The notes under the pieces: model-generated
Database searches by the model: none
What the model was told of the DNA's origin: nothing
The model's input: only the letters and a program-made list of their open reading frames with translations
Assembly (NCBI GenBank): GCA_961205875.1
Contig: OY540815.1
Span: forward strand, 11,532,001 to 11,596,000
Origin: Sialis fuliginosa
Taxonomy: Eukaryota; Arthropoda; Insecta; Megaloptera; Sialidae
Reading direction: 5' to 3'
Length of the DNA stretch: 64,000 nucleotides
Shown here: positions 26,190-38,512 of the stretch, in pieces
Position numbering within the stretch: position 1 is the first letter of the stretch
How the letters are laid out: each line of letters begins with the position of its first letter
Made by a program: the position numbers and the translations under genes

Positions 26190-27035
26190 AAAAAACATCT
26201 GCCAAGTAAATTCACAGTGCTTCCTCGTGCTAAATTCACTAAAACCGATTGTGTTCAGATAAATTGCCTGGCATTGGTTAACTATTTAATTTTTATACAA
26301 ATTTTACTAAAAAATCTTAGTTCGAATTTTTTCTTAAAACGCACCTGAATATTTTTTCATATATTTTTAATTTTTTGACAATTTCAATCTAAATCTAAAT
26401 TTATGCAAATGTCAAAATGACATTTAAAACGTCAAAGTGACATTTAAAACGCCAAAGTGACATTTAAAACGTCAAAATGACACTTAATATATCCAATCAA
26501 ATATCAATTTAGAAAAACAAAATACGAATTTTTAAAATTAATTTAGATAAATCTTTGTAAGGGAATATTTTACAACAAACGTAGTAGACCCATATTATAG
26601 GAAATTTAATTCTCTACAAAAAATATTCTATAAAATTTTCTCGTAGCATGTGTCGTTCTTGAGATATCTTGAAAAAATAAATATTTTGGGGTGTCACCCC
26701 TCCCCCTTACACACGATTTTGATGATTTTGAAATGGGACCGTCCTCAAACCAAACCCAACCATCCGACCAAGTTTCAATAATATCGGTTCAGTGGTTCAT
26801 GAGTTATGCGTGTGACAAGGATTCAGGGGACAGACGGACACACGGATACACGGACACACGGACACACGGACACACGGACACACGGACAGACAGACAGACA
26901 CGGAACGAAAAGTGTTTATCTTGACGTGAAACGGATAAATAAATTTAAAATTTTGAAATTGGAGAACTTTTTTTTTGTCTCAATCTGAAACGATCACATA
27001 GCTTCTCGTATCTTCGATATTGCGAGGAAGCAAAA
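26190..27035 (+). repeat. RF1 dispersed repeat, copy 4 (full length, inserted in a tandem repeat)
   Basis: This is the longest copy, about 846 bp. It carries four 20-bp units at 26411-26487 and a separate array of about 10-bp units (GGACACAC type) at 26835-26895. It sits inside the third unit of a 158-161-bp tandem repeat: host sequence TAATGGTGTAAGTTATATTT stops at 26190 and resumes with CAGTCTGTAGGATCGCGCC after 27036. The interruption gives an independent estimate of the element's ends. The conserved short frame is at 26691-26924. Confidence 0.8.
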
Positions 27036-27075
27036 GTTTCAGTCTGTAGGATCGCGCCAAGCTAAGATATTAATA
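27036..27075 (+). repeat. Tandem repeat unit 3, right part
   Basis: CAGTCTGTAGGATCGCGCC followed by AAGCTAAGATATTAA matches the middle of the ~160-bp unit and continues the copy interrupted at 26190. The match fades after about 27075, so the tail of unit 3 is lost or diverged. Confidence 0.7.
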
Positions 27076-27314
27076 ATAATTATATATGTATTAATAAAAA
27101 TGTCATTATATTACGAACATTGAACTGTTCAATTATAAATTAAAGATTTTTGAAAATTTCGGATTGTTATGATTTAAAAATGAGACTTTTTTGCATTTTT
27201 TTAATAACACTCTAACCCTACATCTGTTTATGTAAAAAATATTGTTTTTTATAATACAATGTAGGGCTCTACCACACTACTCTTTAAGAAATAACATATA
27301 AAATAATGTAAAAA

Positions 27315-27399
27315 TTCGGTTCCGATCGGAATTTTTTTGTGAATTCCGGTAAATCCGGTTCCAGCCGTAATTGAAAATTACTGTTCCGGTACATCCCTA
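27315..27399. repeat. hAT-like terminal fragment
   Basis: The stretch ends GTTCCGGTACATCCCTA; reversed it starts TAGGGATGTACCGGAAC, a frequent hAT-type terminus. Inside, GGTTCCGATCGGAATTT and ATTCCGGTAAATCCGG repeat the theme. The other terminus was not found. Confidence 0.4.
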
Positions 27400-28288
27400 A
27401 TACACACATACATCTTTTTGAAAATAGTGTAAATATAGTGACCTTGAAACATAAAAATATGTAAAATTTTTCGATTTTGATTTTCGAACCGATTGCAATA
27501 ACTTCCTGTTGGAAGTTAATATTTTATATTTACATATGTAGGTACTTAAAATAAAAAAAAATATCATAAGATTTGGTAATTTGTTTAAAAATAAAATAAA
27601 ATATATTCTTGAGTATAATACATAGGTACTATATATAGATGCGCTTATTTAACAGAAACACTGCTTCTAGTATTTTATACATAATTAAAGTTGTACAAGA
27701 TTTTTGCCCGGATTTTAATGTCGCTGCAGCATGTGGCTAAAACAACTACAGAAAATTAACTGTCTTCTTAAATATTAGGAAAATTACTTCGTGGGGTTTC
27801 ATTGTCAGTTAAAAATAAAACAAGTACTATTTAAAATATTTAAATTTTAAAAGTTTTTAGCCAGGTTTGTGTTATATAAAATTTATTCATTCTCACGTGA
27901 GCAAAACTGGTCACAAAAGAAACAAATTCATTTGATAAAATACAATAACAAACGATCTGAAATGCATCATGTAACAATAATTGTTAAGACTTAACTAACA
28001 CAGTTTCCTTGTGATTAATTTTTTCTCTTCCTATTAAGAACACGATCTCCACAGTGTACATATACGTGCCTGGACCCAGTTCAAAGTTAACGAATGCCAG
28101 AAGCGAAATACATGTTTTTCTTAGAAAATTACTTATCGCAACTAACTTTTTAAAAGATGTTATTTTTAGATCTTAGCTACTATTTTTGTATTAATCCTTT
28201 TTATCAAAGAATCACGATCTACTTCTACAAATTTTATAATTAGATGTAAAAGTATCTAAAGATGATTCTATTATACGAATAAGACGGA

Positions 28289-29072
28289 CAAGTGCGTGTT
28301 GGGCACGCACATGAGAGGTTTCCGTAGTCATTACGATTTATAAACAAGAGTTATTTCAATTTTTGTTATAAACTATTCTAGCTACAGTATTCGTTATTAT
28401 TTTCATTGAAAGTACTAACTAAAAGGTACATTCTGGATTTTTTTTTAGATTTTTTACATCGATAGTTTAGAAAGTAGAAGAGTTGAGGGGACGCTCTGAT
28501 AACTACATTTAAATACAAATATATCGTGACTGAAGATCATTTAACATTTTCTGTTGCATTTTATGAGACCTATCTAATGACATCCCACTCAATGGGGTAA
28601 GTGAAAAAAAATGTGAGTTCACTTTTCAGTCTATGGGAGGGGGGCCCAAAATAATTTTGACAGTGTTCGTTATAATTTTCAGTGGAAGTACTAATTAAAA
28701 GCTACATTCTAGAATTTTTTCAGATTTTTTATATTGATAGTTTAGAAAATAGAGGGAAGGGACGCTCTGGTTACGACTTTGAACGCAAATATATCGTGAC
28801 TGAAGTATTAAAATCAAAATGTTATACTTATAACATTTTTTATTGCATTTTAGGAGACCTACTTAATGGATTAAGTGAAAAAAAATTTTTAATATAATTT
28901 TCAGTCTATGGAAAGGGGGTCCAAAAACATTTTGTTTTCAAGAATCTTATCATTTCTGTTTTTGGGTTTTCAGTCTTCGTCCGTATACCAAATTATTATT
29001 GAAGACGGGTGGTCGGACGGACGGACATGGCGAAACTATAAGGTTTCCTAGTTTTCTACGGGAACCTAAAAA
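28289..29072 (+). repeat. Lepidopteran-type dispersed repeat with internal tandem duplication
   Basis: It opens CAAGTGCGTGTTGGGCACGC, then GAGAGGTTTCCGTAGTCATT, and closes GGTTTCCTAGTTTTCTACGG with a short AACCTAAAA tail preceded by GGTCGGACGGACGGAC. This layout resembles the very common moth repeat beginning AAGTGCGAGTCGGACTCG. A middle block of about 276 bp occurs twice (28385-28660 and 28661-28935; both contain TTCGTTAT, AAAGTACTAA-type, TATCGTGACTGAAG and CAGTCTATGG), making this copy about 290 bp longer than the one at 60372. Confidence 0.75.
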
Positions 29073-29209
29073 ATATAGGGGGAGGTAATGGTAACACGGT
29101 GTAAGACAGTTAGTAGATGGTCCTTTATAAAATCCATCAAAATCGTGTGAAGAAGGTGAAGTGATATCCTAAAATTGTTGTTTTTTATAATGTCTCAAGA
29201 ATAATAAAA

Positions 29210-29307
29210 AATGAAAAGGTAAACCAATTAATAATATTTATTAAAATTATTCGATAATTAATTAGCTTGAGAAAGCACTGTGCAATCACTTGGAAGATAC
29301 TTTTTAT
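29210..29307 (-). repeat. RF1 dispersed repeat, copy 5 (short end fragment)
   Basis: About 98 bp match the CATCTGCCAAG end in reverse: GGTAAACCAATTAATA, then GAGAAAGCACTGTGCA and CTTGGAAGAT. It is more diverged than the other copies, so probably an older insertion. Confidence 0.55.
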
Positions 29308-32300
29308 ATAAAATTGATGTTTTTCTTCAATAGTTAGATTATCAAAGTAATGAGTGATCAAATTTATTTGTTTTCCCAATTACATCGTCATTTAAATTTA
29401 CTGACCTTTTTTATCATTAGAATATTTTTCTCGTCTGACTTTAACACAATTAGCGAATTTGTTAAATCTAATTTCTAAGAAATATTGAAATTATTAATTA
29501 ATCAGGAGTTAAATTAAAATCAGAAAAAGTAAGAAAACAGGAAAACTATGTATGTAGCATATACCAAGACAAAAATAAATTAAATATTAAATCTATTCTA
29601 CTGTCGAAAATTTCATTGAATATATTTCAATGCAATGTCATTTAAAGAACGAGTGTTGGAAAATTCTGTAACTGATTGCTGTCTTTAAATAATGTAATTA
29701 CGTTCTACGATGTATTTTGTCTCTTATTTCAAAATATTCCATGCCTAAAATCAAAACGTCGTATTTTATACGTATTGTCAGAATTCGGAATACCGGAAAA
29801 TATTTGTTTTTCTTTGTAGTGGGTACAGGGAGAAAAACAATAAAAACATAATTCATTCTATGCTGGAGTCTATTTGAATGAAATTGAATAGTGAAGTACA
29901 AAGAAAAAACGTTTCAATTGTTTGAATAGCACTTTTTTTCTCTCGAAATTCAAAGTATTGCAATGTTAACACGTAAAGATTGATTTCAAAGTCAATGTAA
30001 CATTTTTAATTTATTTTTATTCCTGACATTTATCAGATAATTCATTATTTAAAAAAAATTATTTATTTATACGAAATTATACCATTTATATTGTTGCCAT
30101 TGTTCTTAATAATATTAAAAGTCGATATCGTCTTAAATTAAATAAAAAACACATTTTCAGATTTAAATCAAGTTACAATAATAACTAATTATTTCAGACT
30201 TCCTTGGAGTACCTATAAATATTATAAGTCAATACAAACGAAAAAATATAGGATATAAATTAATAAATATGAAATATAAAATGAAGAAAAAAACATAAAG
30301 TGAGTGCGAGAAGATAAAAACAGATGATTTTTAATATCATAAACTCAACGGAACTATAAATGTCCGGTATTATAATCGAACTAACAAAATTTGAAAGCTT
30401 GTAAGCATTTTCAAATGTGGTATCAAACCTATCTGACAGTTTCCTTGAAGTTTCATGAAGTGTTTGACAAGTTTTGCGCACGCGTGGTAAATAAACACGA
30501 ACTGTATTAAAACAGTGGTGATATTATGAACATTATTTTGTACGGTCAGAGTCGCCAACTGTGTTATAATAATTTGAAGTATTACTGCTCTAAATTCTAA
30601 AACTAATCCATAGATACTATCACATAATTAATATCCCATGAAAGTGCTCGCAAGCTTGCAAATTTGTTAGTTCTTTTATAACACCGGACATTAATATATA
30701 AATTGTACTGAAATAAAACATAAATAGCTTAGTAATATAATTAAAGTACATATTTTATAGTAAATGTAACACTCAATTAGATAGTTTATATAACTGTTCA
30801 CTTATTTATTAACTATTCTTTAATTTATATTTAAATAAGTTCCTGTCCGTAATATTTTTATGATCACGGTTAGCTTAATATAATATGTAAAGTAAACTTC
30901 CTTTGGTGAACGGGTTATTTGAAAGTCCGATAAACTTGTACAAATATTTGGTCTTTATTTCTCGTATTGTAGTTTTGTTCAAAATTCAGAACCTGAACCT
31001 TTTAGTTTGAATACATAATTAGTACGAAATGATTAGACTGCTTATATAGATTTCATACTTCTTAAACTATTCTTTTTAAAATTCTATTACAAGAAATTTG
31101 AATTTTGTTATAACAATTTCTATTTACTTCTGAATGTATAACCGCTAAAGTAAAGAAAAGAACTTGAGTAATAAAAAAAAGCTCGATTTGGATCATCCTG
31201 TATACAGAATATGAATGCTTTAATGTCCCGCATAAGATTATAAGAATATATAAACACTCGGAGTATATATTTTTTGTAGATACACTGTTCTCGATTCTTT
31301 TCAATAAATGGATCTTTTTGGTTGGCTCTCGGCTAGTTCTGATTTTCATACACAATAAAAATGAGATAAAAAAACTCCGTAGATGTGATAAGTGTGGTAC
31401 ATTTACGAGTTGTAACGTTTCTTCTTCTTAAAATAAATTTTCACAAAAACATCTTTATCGTCATATTACTCATTTCTACAACGCATCACTACCAAGTAAA
31501 AACAGCTTGTAAAGATATGTAAGGGAAGTTTTTGTACGTGGTAAGATTTATGGGTAAGGAAATTTAGATAATTATTTAATTTTGTTAAATATATAATAGA
31601 ATTAATTATTGTAGATTTTTTGGTTTCATTAGTGATTATATTCAAATTATTAATTACATAGATATAACAATTTTTGGAAACTGAGTTTTCTATCGTTAAT
31701 GACGTGATCGTAATACGTTAATCGTACAGTTATAATATTTCAGAATTAAAAATATTAAATTTCAACAAAAAATACTCTCTTTATATGTATGTCTGACATA
31801 AATAAATATGATCCACATTTTTTAATGCAAACAAACCAAATTTTATCTTGATTAAGTTATGAAACAGAACTCAAGATAAACATTATATCATTGTAATTTG
31901 CAAAAAAGTCATACCTTTGAATAAATACTAAAAAACACAACAGATTATTGTCAGTTACACGCTTCTCGGCGAATATGTTTTTAACTATCACCTATATACC
32001 TACCTAAATATTTCACGGTCGATTTTTTCAGAAATATCGTTTTCCGTTTAAGTAAATTGAAAATTTTAGTTATTTAATTCAAAAGGATTTCTGTTAATTT
32101 ATTACGTTTTGCGACCTGTAGCGTGTTGCCGTCACTTAAAAATGTCAATTTGACGACAAATTGAACTTTGTTGATAATTTTATAAGAGAAAATTAAAACC
32201 AATCGACATTAAACTAAGTAAATATGGAGACTGTAATTTTCTCTTTCAGAAAATGTAAACTTTTAAGTGGGTTACTAAAGAAAAATATATATTATGCTAA

Positions 32301-32855
32301 TTTAATCAATGTAAATATGTAAAAAATTTTTAGCACGACAATAAAATACACATCCAAGTATAGCTTGCTTGGGGTGTGCAATAAATGTGATTAATACGTT
32401 TGTAGAAATACTACACACATTTTGAAAGTAGACAAACTGTTTTGAAAGTCGTCTAAAATAAAGTTATCATCACGACAGCGTATGAGTATTACAATAACGA
32501 CATGCATGCTCATACCTACATGTTTACAGTGAGTACAACAGCAATCCTAAGACAATGGTTTCGGTTATATCAAAAGCCCGGTGCACATAGCATATAATAT
32601 CATAGCCGCCTAGGATAACAATGTAGCTTAAATAAATTAAAACGCGAAACACAATTTAGAGTTTGCGCTGTTCACGCTCGAACAGAGATCTTATAAAATA
32701 AACGACTTGTATCTCCTTTGTTTGTAGTCCTCGTAAATGTGGCAGATGTTTTAGTTAAGTAATATTTGGTTACATTGAAAAATTACTGTTCGGATACAGG
32801 ACTTCCAATACCGGTATTTATTCTTCGTATTAAAGAATTGTTTAGAATCAAAAGA
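29308..32855. other. A+T-rich noncoding DNA
   Basis: No supported gene or element. Short minus-strand frames (29698-29901, 30260-30558, 31062-31355) have no domains. The stretch 32480-32760 is more complex in sequence and could be regulatory. Confidence 0.55.
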
Positions 32856-33418
32856 TCTACAATAAAGTCCGGAACACCATTATCTAACTTTTGTATTTAA
32901 GCCACAATGACTGCTTTTATGTTACAAAGAAAATTAAAAATATTTGAGTTCTGTTTACATGGACTTATGACCTGCAAAATATTAATCCTTATCAAAATAA
33001 ATGATTTCATCGTCATAAGTACTTAATGTAGATATAATTTGCCATTTACAGCATCCAATTTGGTTGTACAGTTTAGAAAATATCGAAATATACATATGGG
33101 AACATATTATTCACGCGATGGCGACCCGTGTCGCGGCGTGCGGCGAGAGAGAGTGCCAACTAGAGGGAACGGCCGGTATTCTTTTGATTGTCAATTGTTT
33201 ATTTTGTTTTCAATAATTATCTTTTAAATTTAAATAGAACAAAAATTATTTTTACTTTTTGTTCTGATTCGTTTCTGTTAGGTAGGTAATTTAAGTGCTA
33301 TTTGATTTTTATTACAATAATAACTAATCGTGTTTGTACTTAATTCAACTATATATTTTTTAAATCCTAAACAATAATTCCGTAGTCCAGGCGAGCGAAG
33401 CCGCGCGAACCCAGCTAG
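32856..33418 (+). mobile_element. Helitron-like nonautonomous element, complete copy
   Basis: The 563-bp element starts A|TCTACAATAAAGTCCGG and ends with GGCGAGCGAAGCCGCGCG (able to form a short hairpin) followed by CAGCTAG|T. TC at the 5' end, hairpin plus CTAG at the 3' end and an A/T target without duplication are Helitron rules, and the end closely resembles common lepidopteran Helitrons. It aligns with 38132-38512. A G+C-rich segment at 33110-33180 (GCGACCCGTGTCGCGGCG region) is absent from the other copy. The open frame at 33039-33227 is not supported as coding. Confidence 0.65.
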
Positions 33419-34701
33419 TTATTTTATAAAAAGAATAAAGTATACATTTTAAATTGAGGTGTGGGTTATGAAAGCAAACAATTATTTTATTCAATTAAAT
33501 GGATTTTATTTTATTATATCACTTCATTTCATACTATCAAATTAAAATAATTTGTAATGTATGAGTATGAAGTATAAATATGAAATATAATTATAAAATA
33601 GACATAATAAATATATGTGATGTTTAATATCGTTTGTGCTCTCCAATCTAATTTATCTCTAATTGAAAACAAAAATCAATTTCAAAAAGGTTCCATTTCC
33701 AATAAATAACCGAATTAAATATATTTCTACACTACCATATTTATCCTTGTGGACTCAATTATCAGAATATTTTAGGATTAGTCAGATGAATCATTTTTCC
33801 TCGAAGTTAATTTTGAATTTTATTTGAAAATCATCACACGAGTATAATATTTTTTTTTAGATAATGTTTCTATATTTTTTATTTATTTATTTAAATTTTG
33901 GAAATATCGATATTGTGTTTCGGAACTTATTTTACTGGTACCTACTACCGGGATCTCGGCTTTGGTACTAGCGACATTGTTTGGGTTGATATGGAGTGTG
34001 TTTATTTATTGTAAATTAGACAAATTATATTTTAGTATTTTTTATTGTTACTTTTAATTTTTTCCTATAGAAAATTGAACTTTAATTTAATTATATTTGT
34101 TTTCTACATTAAAATTGTAAATACAATATAGTTAAATCTCATTTGCGAAAAATACTCATAAAAGTTTTAATAATGTACTTACAAAAATAAAACGTTTGAA
34201 TATTATTAAAAAGAAAACAAAATCAATTGATTTACAGATAAATTCTTTTCAAATGGAATCTGAGAAACTTGCAAAAAGTGCCGTTTACTAAAATAATTTT
34301 TAATATTTTCTCAAGATTGAATGCATCTATCTATAAAAGACGATATATTTTCTCTGGATTCCATAACTCAAACTTGGATTTAGAATTTCAGATTGATGAA
34401 AATGTATTAAAAGAATTCCTTTGACCTAGTTTTATGAACATCTATTATTTCTTTTAATTTCGTTCGTTCTTTTTAGATATTAAATTGAATCAGATCAGCC
34501 ATGAAAAATTTTGATTACTGTATCTTTCAAATCTGTTTTAATTTAAAGAGATGACATAAAATATCTTAAAATTTTTCTTGGAACAAATATACAAAGTTAA
34601 TAAGTATCATTTTTTCAGTTAAACATTCTTTTTTTTTATTACATACTAGCGCATTGGACGGTGTTACGGGGGGATATTAATTCAATTAAACATAAAGAAA
34701 T
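33419..34701. other. A+T-rich noncoding DNA
   Basis: No feature recognised apart from the start of a repeat-like stretch near 34650. Confidence 0.55.
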
Positions 34702-34779
34702 CATGCCCATCCGACATGCCCACCAAACACGCTCACCAACATGTCGACCCGACAAGTCCACCCAACATGCCCACAACAC
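34702..34779 (+). repeat. Degenerate 12-13-bp minisatellite
   Basis: Six imperfect units of the CATGCCCACCAAA type follow one another (CATGCCCATCCGA, CATGCCCACCAAA, CACGCTCACCAA, CATGTCGACCCGA, CAAGTCCACCCAA, CATGCCCACAACA). It is embedded in a repeat-like stretch (34650-34930) containing ACCGGAATAAAATCCGTTGA. Confidence 0.7.
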
Positions 34780-34989
34780 ACGATTCACCACGAATTGAAT
34801 TGAATTTTTTCAGACTTTATGAAATTTACACATAATATACAAAAATTATACACGTAAACTTTTTTAGTGAAAACCGGAATAAAATCCGTTGAGTAGTTAT
34901 TGAGAAAATTGTGTAAAAAATAAGTAAATAAATAGGTTAGCAACAATCATAATAATTAATATTGATATTTTACCTTTCTTCAATCAATA

Positions 34990-35145
34990 TATTTCAAAAA
35001 AACACTTGATAAAGATTTTTTAGTCTTTTGATGTTAAATTATAGATTTTCATATAATATTAATAGACTGCATACAAAAATTATCTAACTATTGGTAAAAA
35101 CCGCATTGTAATCAAGTCTCTAAGCCTCATACAAACGAATACTCA
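34990..35145 (-). repeat. Retroelement-like fragment, copy 1 (reverse)
   Basis: In reverse it matches 40245-40405: GTTTGTATGAGGCTTA, a GACT... block, a CAATG-GGTTTT block, CAATAGTTAGATAATTTTT and ATATCAAAAGACTAAAAA. The ACTGAACCGATTT motif seen in the other copy is largely worn away here. Confidence 0.55.
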
Positions 35146-35389
35146 TTTTTGTATATAAGTATAAATAATAAATACTATTTTACTACATATTATATGAACA
35201 TTTAACTTATACATATAGAAAAAGTTATTTCACACAACATCACCTTTTAATCGAATACCAAAAAATAAAATTAAGCAACTAAAATGCAAAAACGAATTCA
35301 CTCATCAAACAAGAACCATCTTATGTAAATCCCATAATAAACACTAGTTTCATCTCGCTCGTATACATATATGGAGACATTTCTGTATC

Positions 35390-35540
35390 TACTAGCTGAT
35401 GAAATGAGGTTGAGATTTTAATAGCCGGGTTGTGTGGTGTGGGCAGATTTAATTAAGCTTGCAGACCGCATACGTTTTGATTTGGTCCTGCTTTTGCTGT
35501 ACGGCTCCCAGGAAAATTGCTGGGTCTGTGTATTATTTGA
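35390..35540. other. Small complex-sequence block, candidate regulatory DNA
   Basis: AGCCGGGTTGTGTGGTGTGG, GATTTAATTAAGCTTGCAGA and GTACGGCTCCCAGGAAAAT stand out from A+T-rich flanks. There is no frame and no second copy in the window. Confidence 0.2.
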
Positions 35541-37852
35541 GTTTTGGTTTATATACAGAAGTAACATAATATTTCGACCAAAATATAATGATCACATTTA
35601 ACTTATTTATTTTGCAAAGTCATTAAAAGTTTTATCTATTATACATACATATATTTATATATATAATTATAATTTATTAAATATAATTACTATAATATCC
35701 TACCTACGTTAATATTGATATGCATTGATAAAATATCCTAGTTAAAACCCCAGAAACATTATTTAATTAAAAAAATTTAATAAATTTTAAGCAAGAATCA
35801 GAATTTATTTATGGTTTGGGTTTGGTTCGAGTTTAAATATAAATTTTAGTTCGGGTTTGAGTTCAGCATGGTGCAAACTATTTGGGTTCAAAAACCGAGT
35901 TCGGGTTAATTATATATTATAATTAACAAATTAAACACTTTCTGAAGAAGAAAAAATATAATTAGGTTCAGGTCCTGATTTTAAGAATACTACAAACTGT
36001 TTATATATTTTTCAGTGTAGATTAAAAATATTCTGTGGACCTCGGTTTATGTAAGGCTTCCTAACTTTTTTAATTGAAGTGTTAATTATAGCATCCAAAA
36101 ACTAAGTTCGGTAGTATTGTATCAAACACTTATTAAATATGCTTTGGTAAATTAGAATTACCAAAATGTTAACAGCAGTAACTTTATTTCTATATACATT
36201 CGAACTCGGTTTTAGCGATATTCTAAGGACCACAAGTTATGTAGTTATAATCGAGGTCGGGAAAAAAATCAATGGGTGATTTTTACTTCAAATAAGTATG
36301 TATTTATTACACATTACAAAATTACATTGTATTCAATATAATAAAAAAAAATACGAAATTGTATACGATAAGAATAGAGCCCAACAATTTTTTTTCTCAA
36401 AATACATTTACTGGGTATAACAGCGTGTACACATTATAAAAACACAAGGAATTCGAAAAAAAAATTGACACCACTTGCATAAAACATTGTATGAATGCTT
36501 ATTAAATAATTATACAAAATGTTTCAGGAATACGTTAAATGATTTTATTAAAAAGAATGCGAAAACATATGTTATAATATATGTTGTATGAAATAGTTGA
36601 AGTACTTTATTTTATAATTTCCATTCGAGACTACTTGTATATTCCCTGTTTCATGTAAGTTGTGTTTAACCATATATTTCAATGAACCAAACTTACAAAT
36701 CCTTATAAATATGTATATGTGTCGACACACATATGCCAAGCAATTAATGGCGTGTCCCATGACATTTCAAACTCTTGATTTAAGTGGTGAAACTTTCGAC
36801 TTCTGACCTTCATCATAGTATATATTCAAAATACAAAGTTTAAGTACTACTTTGTTAGACCGGTGAATGGAGCCTATCTCATCTCAACATTGTACTCCTT
36901 TGCCTCAATGGTCGTCCTATTGTTAATCCTTCCGTGGTAAGTAATTATGTAATAAATTATCCTTTTTGAATATATTGTCAACAGAGAAAATTTATGCCGT
37001 TGAATCTTATGAGATGCGCCGCAACTTTGATATATTTACAGTCAGTGAAGATTATTTTTTGTGTCAGTATTCAATAGCCAGGTTGTCGGGCTTATCAGTG
37101 CGTTACAAGAATTAGATATTTCTAAGATGAAATTTAGGTCAGTCTACAAATTGGATCAGACATAAAATTATACCCGTTTTTGAGAATTTTACGTAATTTT
37201 TATATTTTTATTTCATTCCAAGTATATTATCTTTTTGTTATATTAACATAAAACTCCGTAAGATTCTAAGTACAAAATATCTAATAACAAATATGCATAT
37301 ATGTAAATTTCAAAGTTTAATAAATTAAAAATCAGGTATTTTTTATTTGGCTTTCATCCAATCGTTACTCTTTTATATATACATACATCTATTTGGTAAC
37401 TATGCTTTTGTTCTGATAGTTTGTGTCTTTTGAAATGCATGAACCGTTCAATAGATTTATGGCTTCAATAATATAATTGTGTGTCTTCGTTTATAAATGA
37501 TTTATGTTCTTCTAAAAAATCTCAATTTAACCGATTTTAATACAAACGAAGCTAATAAATATGATATATATGCAAACTTCAAATAGTACTGATATTAGTT
37601 CATAGTATATTGAGATAATTTATTGTCGAGTTTTATTGATTTTGTTTTACTAGATAGTAATCTTTATATTTTTCTGTATTTATATATTATAACCTTGTTT
37701 AAACATGATTTGAAACATATGTGTTTGTTTTTTTCTTTCTCTCTGCAATTCACCGTAATTGCACCAGATGACTCAATCGTCAAAAATAAATCAAGTTTCA
37801 GTTACCTACTACAAAAAGTGGCGTTTGTTAGAAGCCGTTCTTGGTGGACGAT
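35541..37852. other. A+T-rich noncoding DNA with a GGTTTGGGTT-type decayed repeat
   Basis: Around 35810-35910 a degenerate GGTTTGGGTTTGGTTCGAG / TTCGGGTTTGAG / GGGTTCA theme repeats. No borders could be fixed. 36780-37110 is more complex in sequence. The 37623-37991 frame has no domain and its end runs into the reverse repeat copy at 37853. Confidence 0.5.
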
Positions 37853-38045
37853 ATATATTATAAAGCTCAACGTCTCTTTGTCTGTCTGTCTCGAGAACCA
37901 CTTATCCGATTTACATACGTGTTTTTTTTTAATTCATAGATATGTTCTCTTGCCAGGTTATAGGATATACATATTTTGTTACGTTAGGTAACATAAGGAA
38001 AAAGCAGTGACGATAATAGTAAATCAAAGCGGAAAAAAGTTTTCC
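37853..38045 (-). repeat. Dispersed retroelement-like repeat, copy 2 (partial, reverse)
   Basis: In reverse orientation it reads AAGCTCAACGTCTCTTTGTC at the left, followed by GTTATAGGATATACATATTT, GTTACGTTAGGTAACAT and GTGACGATAATAGTAAATCA. It matches the 3' two-thirds of the 12563 copy; the GCTTCGCACGGG end is missing. Confidence 0.6.
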
Positions 38046-38131
38046 GCCAGTGTGCTCTTTTGCAATATGCTGCCTAAGCCGTTAAATATTGAACAATATA
38101 ATGCAGGAAAGAACTGTGTAGAGTAAAAATA

Positions 38132-38512
38132 TCTAAAATAAAGTCCGCGATATCATATATCTAACTTTTATATTCAAGCCATAATGACTGCTTCTATGTT
38201 ACAAATAAAATTAAAAATGTTTGGATTCTGTTTACATGGACTTATGACCTGAAAAACATTAATCCTTATCAAAATAAATGATTTCATCGTCATAAATACT
38301 TAATGTAGACATAATTTGCCATTTACAGCATCCAATTTGGTCTTACAGTTCATAAAATAACTTGAACTCATATTATGTATAACGCGTGAACTAAAGAAGT
38401 TTTTAAATTTAAACAGAACAAAAATTGTTTATACTTAATTATTACAATAATAACTAATCGTGTTTATACTTAATTGAACTATATTTTTCAAAAATCCTAA
38501 ACAATAATTCGC
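38132..38512 (+). mobile_element. Helitron-like element, 3'-truncated copy
   Basis: It starts A|TCTAAAATAAAGTCCGC and is collinear with 32856-33400 through GACTGCTTCTATGTTACA, TTACATGGACTTATGACC and CATTTACAGCATCCAATTTG. It lacks the G+C-rich segment and, after ACAATAATTC, the hairpin and CTAG end. Upstream flanks of the two copies are unrelated, which supports the TC as the true 5' end. Confidence 0.6.

Noticed and set aside
26835..26895. A possible CRISPR-like short regular array
   Set aside because: The units are contiguous ~10-bp repeats without spacers, inside a eukaryotic repeat element.
37623..37991. A 122-codon plus-strand open frame, the longest in the window
   Set aside because: No ATG start, no domain, and its last third is antisense to a dispersed repeat also found at 12563.
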